A stretch of DNA of 8,879 nt from NCBI GenBank assembly GCA_030830415.1, contig JAURNB010000175.1:1-8879 (forward strand), given 5' to 3'. The translations under genes and the position numbers were made by a program. The notes under the pieces are model-generated. The model was not told where the DNA came from, did not search any database, and saw only the letters and a list, made by a program, of their open reading frames with translations. Origin of the DNA: Acidimicrobiales bacterium (GTDB lineage: Bacteria > Actinomycetota > Acidimicrobiia > Acidimicrobiales > Ilumatobacteraceae). Of this stretch, positions 6,861 to 8,879 are shown piece by piece (position 1 is the stretch's first letter; each line of letters opens with the position of its first letter).

Positions 6861-7355
6861 TTAAGGGGTGACTACTGCCGCGTTATCGGGGTCGGCAACT
6901 GTTGCTTTTTTCACGGTTCCTGGTGATTCTCCTGCAAGCTCTAATGCGGCAGGGTCGGAGGTGGGCAGCACTTTGCCTTTAATGGTGAGATCAACGGGCA
7001 AGGTAGTGAACCAGCGACGAATGTTTTTCACTTTGCCGCAGACAGCTAATACGCCTTCAAGCATGAAGCGCGTTGCGCCGAGCTTGACACAGATCCAGGT
7101 TTGCTGTTTGGAAATGGGGTACCAGACTTTTCCAGCTGCTGTCGTGGTGCAGATATACGGTGCACCTGACATCGATTTTGTTTCGCCGGCGCTTTTGCAC
7201 ACGGAGCCGGTTGCAATTGCTGCGTTCCGAACGACACCGTTATCTTCGTTACCGCAACTGATGATGCCTGCAGTAAGGGTGGCGCACATTGCGACAAGGG
7301 AAACCATACGCAGTGGGTGCCGCCGAGTTAAACGGGCATCGTTAGAACTAAACAT
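6861..7355 (-). CDS. Small lipoprotein with a tandem Cys-pair repeat
   Basis: A 164-residue protein of no family I can name with confidence. It has a basic N-terminus (RLTRRHPLR), a hydrophobic stretch (17-33) and a lipobox-like GIISC with Cys34 followed by Gly-Asn-Glu-Asp, so it is probably an exported, lipid-anchored protein. The mature part carries two copies of C-x3-G-x(6-7)-G-x4-C-x8-W: C53...C69...W78 and C89...C106...W115. The two cysteines in each copy could form a disulphide outside the cell. A similar short Cys/Gly/Trp motif recurs, from memory, in actinobacterial surface proteins of unknown role. The C-terminus (about 120-164) is Pro/Ala/Val-rich and probably unstructured. The ATG at 7355 has only a weak GAG upstream; Met17 is an alternative start that keeps the hydrophobic core but loses the basic head. 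The opposite strand is also open here, but only this strand encodes a signal peptide and the ordered cysteines. Confidence 0.78.
   Translation of the reverse strand: MFSSNDARLTRRHPLRMVSLVAMCATLTAGIISCGNEDNGVVRNAAIATGSVCKSAGETKSMSGAPYICTTTAAGKVWYPISKQQTWICVKLGATRFMLEGVLAVCGKVKNIRRWFTTLPVDLTIKGKVLPTSDPAALELAGESPGTVKKATVADPDNAAVVTP
7011..7199 (-). repeat. Two tandem copies of a C-x3-G...G-x4-C-x8-W motif
   Basis: Copy 1 (residues 53-78) begins CKSAGETKSMSG and continues to YIC and KVW. Copy 2 (residues 89-115) begins CVKLGATRFMLEG and continues to AVC and RRW. Spacings are Cys-3-Gly in both, Gly-6-Gly versus Gly-7-Gly, Gly-4-Cys in both and Cys-8-Trp in both. Identity beyond the framework residues is low, so this is an ancient duplication or two instances of a short structural module. 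Confidence 0.7.
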
Positions 7356-7396
7356 GTTTTCACTCTAGATGGAAATGGTGGCGATAAGTAGTCGGG

Positions 7397-7426
7397 CTGA
7401 CGGTGGATTATTTCGACCTTTATATA
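7397..7426 (+). promoter_or_regulatory. Candidate sigma-70-type promoter of the CoA-transferase gene
   Basis: CTGACG at 7397-7402 and TATATA at 7421-7426 are separated by 18 bases and resemble -35 and -10 boxes. Transcription would start near 7433, leaving a short leader that contains the Shine-Dalgarno site. The -10 sits at the centre of an inverted repeat, ACCTT-N5-AAGGT (7416-7430), which could be an operator half-site pair. This is a pattern match only. Confidence 0.45.
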
Positions 7427-7436
7427 AGGTGAGAAA

Positions 7437-7442
7437 AAGGAG
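7437..7442 (+). promoter_or_regulatory. Strong Shine-Dalgarno site of the CoA-transferase gene
   Basis: AAGGAG lies 6 bases before the ATG at 7449. It is the best ribosome binding site in the window and fixes that start over later in-frame ATGs such as residue 8. Confidence 0.8.
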
Positions 7443-7448
7443 AGTGCG

Positions 7449-8759
7449 ATGACAACATCAGCGGTTCCCATGGAGCAGGCAGTTCAGGCAATTCAACCCA
7501 CAGATACTCTTGCGGTGCCATTGGGGCCAGGCGTGCCAGGAGCTTTTTTGCACGCGCTGGGAGAACGCACCGACTTTGTTGACCTACGGGTCTCGGGGGC
7601 GCTGCTTCCCGACTTATTTGCACTCTTTATGCAGCCCACCGTGCATTTACAGAGTGGCTTCTTTGGGCCCGCCGAAAGATTTTTGCGCGATAGTGGTGCC
7701 GATGTTGATTTTGTGCCCGCAGACTTTCGGCGTTTTGCTCCGGTGCTCGCGCGCAAGAAACCTCGTGTACTTGCAATTGCAGGTGCACAACCCGTTGATG
7801 GTTGGGTGAGTTTGTCACTTCATGCGGGCGCAACAACTGACGAAATAGAAAGAGTGATTGCCGACCCCGATCGGGTGCTCATTGTGGAAGTGAGCCCGCA
7901 CTATCCGCGCACTTTTGGTGCTGATGCACCGGGTGGAAAATATATGCACCGTGTGCATGTCGACAACATCAATTACCTGGTGGAGTCAGAACGGGAGCCA
8001 TTGAATTTGGCTGACGTTGTTCCTACTGAAGCAGAAATGAAGATTGCAGAAATTGCCATGCAATACATTCACGATGGATGCACGCTGCAAACGGGTATTG
8101 GTGGTGTGCCAAACCATATTGCAACACAGCTTGCAGCAGGTTCTGGTGGTGACTACGGAATTCATTCTGAAATGTTTACGTCGGGTTTAATGCGTCTACA
8201 TATGTCGGGCAAAGTAACCAACAACAAGGGAACCGCATTCGATGGATTCTCGGTTACCACTTTTGCAGCAGGCACACCCGATCTTTATGCGTGGTTACAC
8301 AACAACAACGATGTGCGGTTCTTGCCAGTTGACGTAGTGAACTCTCCGGAAATCATCGCGCAGAATCGCAACATGGTGGCCATTAATGGCGCAATGGCCG
8401 TTGATCTGTCGGGGCAGGTCATTGCCGACTCCATTGGTGGAAAACAGTTTTCCGGTATTGGTGGGCATGAAGACTTTGTTGCCGGCCCGGGGCTCAGTGT
8501 GGGTGGACGCAGTTTGGTATGCATGCCTTCAACAACCGTGGTAAAAGGGGAAGTGGTGTCGCGTATTTTGGGCCGATTGCCCGAAGGTTCCGTGGTCACC
8601 ACGCCACGCCATCAAGTAGATGTAGTAATTACAGAGTTTGGCGCAGCTGAATTGTCGGGACTTTCTATTGCCGAGCGATCACATGAACTTGCCCGCATTA
8701 GTCACCCCGATTTTCGCGATCAGTTGTTGTCGACGGCCGAGGTATGGCCCGCCGACTAA
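7449..8759 (+). CDS. Acetyl-CoA hydrolase / CoA-transferase family protein (4-hydroxybutyrate CoA-transferase-like)
   Basis: A 436-residue cytosolic enzyme of the family I acetyl-CoA hydrolase/transferase group, which moves CoA between acetyl-CoA and a carboxylic acid through a glutamyl-CoA intermediate. The N-terminal domain carries VPLGPGVP and the HAGATTDE region. The C-terminal domain has QTGIGGVPN (214-222), then GIHSEMFTSG (237-246), in which Glu241 is the likely catalytic nucleophile. Further on, FSGIGGHEDFVAGPGLS (334-350) and GGRSLVCMPST (352-362) match the CoA-binding part. Length is close to the Cat2/4-hydroxybutyrate CoA-transferase type (about 430-440 residues) and shorter than bacterial acetate-succinate transferases. 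Compared with the GGQVDF commonly seen, this protein has GGHEDF. The acid acceptor cannot be read from sequence; butyrate, 4-hydroxybutyrate, propionate or acetate are all possible. It is transcribed divergently from the small lipoprotein and appears to have its own promoter and strong ribosome binding site. Confidence 0.92.
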   Translation: MTTSAVPMEQAVQAIQPTDTLAVPLGPGVPGAFLHALGERTDFVDLRVSGALLPDLFALFMQPTVHLQSGFFGPAERFLRDSGADVDFVPADFRRFAPVLARKKPRVLAIAGAQPVDGWVSLSLHAGATTDEIERVIADPDRVLIVEVSPHYPRTFGADAPGGKYMHRVHVDNINYLVESEREPLNLADVVPTEAEMKIAEIAMQYIHDGCTLQTGIGGVPNHIATQLAAGSGGDYGIHSEMFTSGLMRLHMSGKVTNNKGTAFDGFSVTTFAAGTPDLYAWLHNNNDVRFLPVDVVNSPEIIAQNRNMVAINGAMAVDLSGQVIADSIGGKQFSGIGGHEDFVAGPGLSVGGRSLVCMPSTTVVKGEVVSRILGRLPEGSVVTTPRHQVDVVITEFGAAELSGLSIAERSHELARISHPDFRDQLLSTAEVWPAD

Positions 8760-8764
8760 CACTT

Positions 8765-8840
8765 CAACTTTCTACCGAGTAGTTTTTTGTGGTGCCGCCA
8801 CTCATTCGACGTATCGCTGATTGCCCAACAGAAAGTTGGG
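8765..8840. repeat. Long-range inverted repeat and overlapping small hairpin
   Basis: CAACTTTCT at 8765-8773 and AGAAAGTTG at 8830-8838 form a perfect 9-bp inverted repeat with a 56-base loop. The right arm also takes part in a compact hairpin, CCCAAC (8824-8829), loop AGAAA, GTTGGG (8835-8840). The two structures exclude each other. The left arm lies just after the CoA-transferase stop; TTTTTT at 8783-8788 is not directly behind a stem, so no standard intrinsic terminator is formed. Confidence 0.45.
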
Positions 8841-8879
8841 ATTCACCTGCGGTGGAGTGGTGGACCCTTATCAGCGGCG
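8789..8879 (+). CDS. Possible start of a further gene, cut by the right edge
   Basis: From GTG at 8789 (or 8792) the frame stays open to the window end, 30 codons, and an in-frame TAG at 8780-8782 bounds it upstream. The peptide starts VVPPLIRRIADCPTE and continues with SWDSPAVEWW, which looks protein-like but matches no family I recognise. A weak GAG at 8777-8779 is the only ribosome-binding-like sequence. The minus strand is also open across this stretch and would end at a TGA at 8764-8766, so a convergent gene on that strand is the competing reading. The call is tentative. Confidence 0.3.
   Translation, partial: MVPPLIRRIADCPTESWDSPAVEWWTLISG

Noticed and set aside
6868..7368. 166-codon plus-strand open frame opposite the small lipoprotein
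   Set aside because: Its length matches the minus-strand gene, but only the minus strand has a signal sequence, a lipobox and ordered Cys/Gly/Trp repeats. The plus frame has no comparable feature.
8764..8879. Convergent minus-strand gene entering from the right edge
   Set aside because: The frame is open for about 37 codons and would end 4 bases after the CoA-transferase stop, like the other convergent pairs here, but its peptide looks less protein-like than the plus-strand alternative. It cannot be excluded without more sequence.

Overview
The window looks like ordinary chromosome from a moderate-GC actinobacterium. My best guess is a freshwater or marine member of the Acidimicrobiia, but this is inference. 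It rests on GTG starts, purine-rich Shine-Dalgarno sites, an actinobacterial-type ABC-F protein with DEPDNYLD and DEPTDNLD motifs, lipoproteins with Ser/Thr-rich linkers, and ecdysteroid-kinase-like, carotenoid oxygenase and CoA-transferase genes. I see no phage, insertion sequence, CRISPR, tRNA or rRNA signal.

Layout, left to right: (1) a Uup-like ABC-F ATPase on the minus strand, running off the left edge; (2) a divergent plus-strand lipoprotein with four FG-GAP-type repeats; (3) a second, different ABC-F ATPase on the minus strand, convergent with the lipoprotein and 2 bp from it; (4) an APH/ecdysteroid-kinase-like phosphotransferase on the plus strand, divergent from (3) across a very short gap; (5) a carotenoid oxygenase (RPE65/CCD family) on the minus strand, convergent with (4) and 3 bp from it; (6) a small lipoprotein on the minus strand, upstream of (5), with a tandem Cys-pair repeat; (7) a family I acetyl-CoA hydrolase/CoA-transferase on the plus strand, divergent from (6); (8) a possible new plus-strand gene cut by the right edge. 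The genes fill almost the whole window, and orientation changes at nearly every boundary, so most transcription units are single genes. The only co-oriented adjacent pairs are (6)-(5) and (7)-(8).

Functionally there are two themes. One is translation: two ABC-F factors of different subfamilies that probably act at the ribosomal E site. The other is a loose catabolic set: an oxygenase that splits apocarotenoids or stilbene-like compounds, a kinase-like enzyme for an unknown small molecule, and a CoA-transferase. Nothing shows that this set forms one pathway. The two lipoproteins are probably exported and membrane-anchored.

I found no convincing undescribed system. The observations most worth following are the tandem C-x3-G...G-x4-C-x8-W repeat in the small lipoprotein, the exact 58-residue period of an only four-bladed FG-GAP protein that ends at a blade boundary, and a five-proline run inside an ABC-F factor, a class of protein linked to relief of polyproline stalling.
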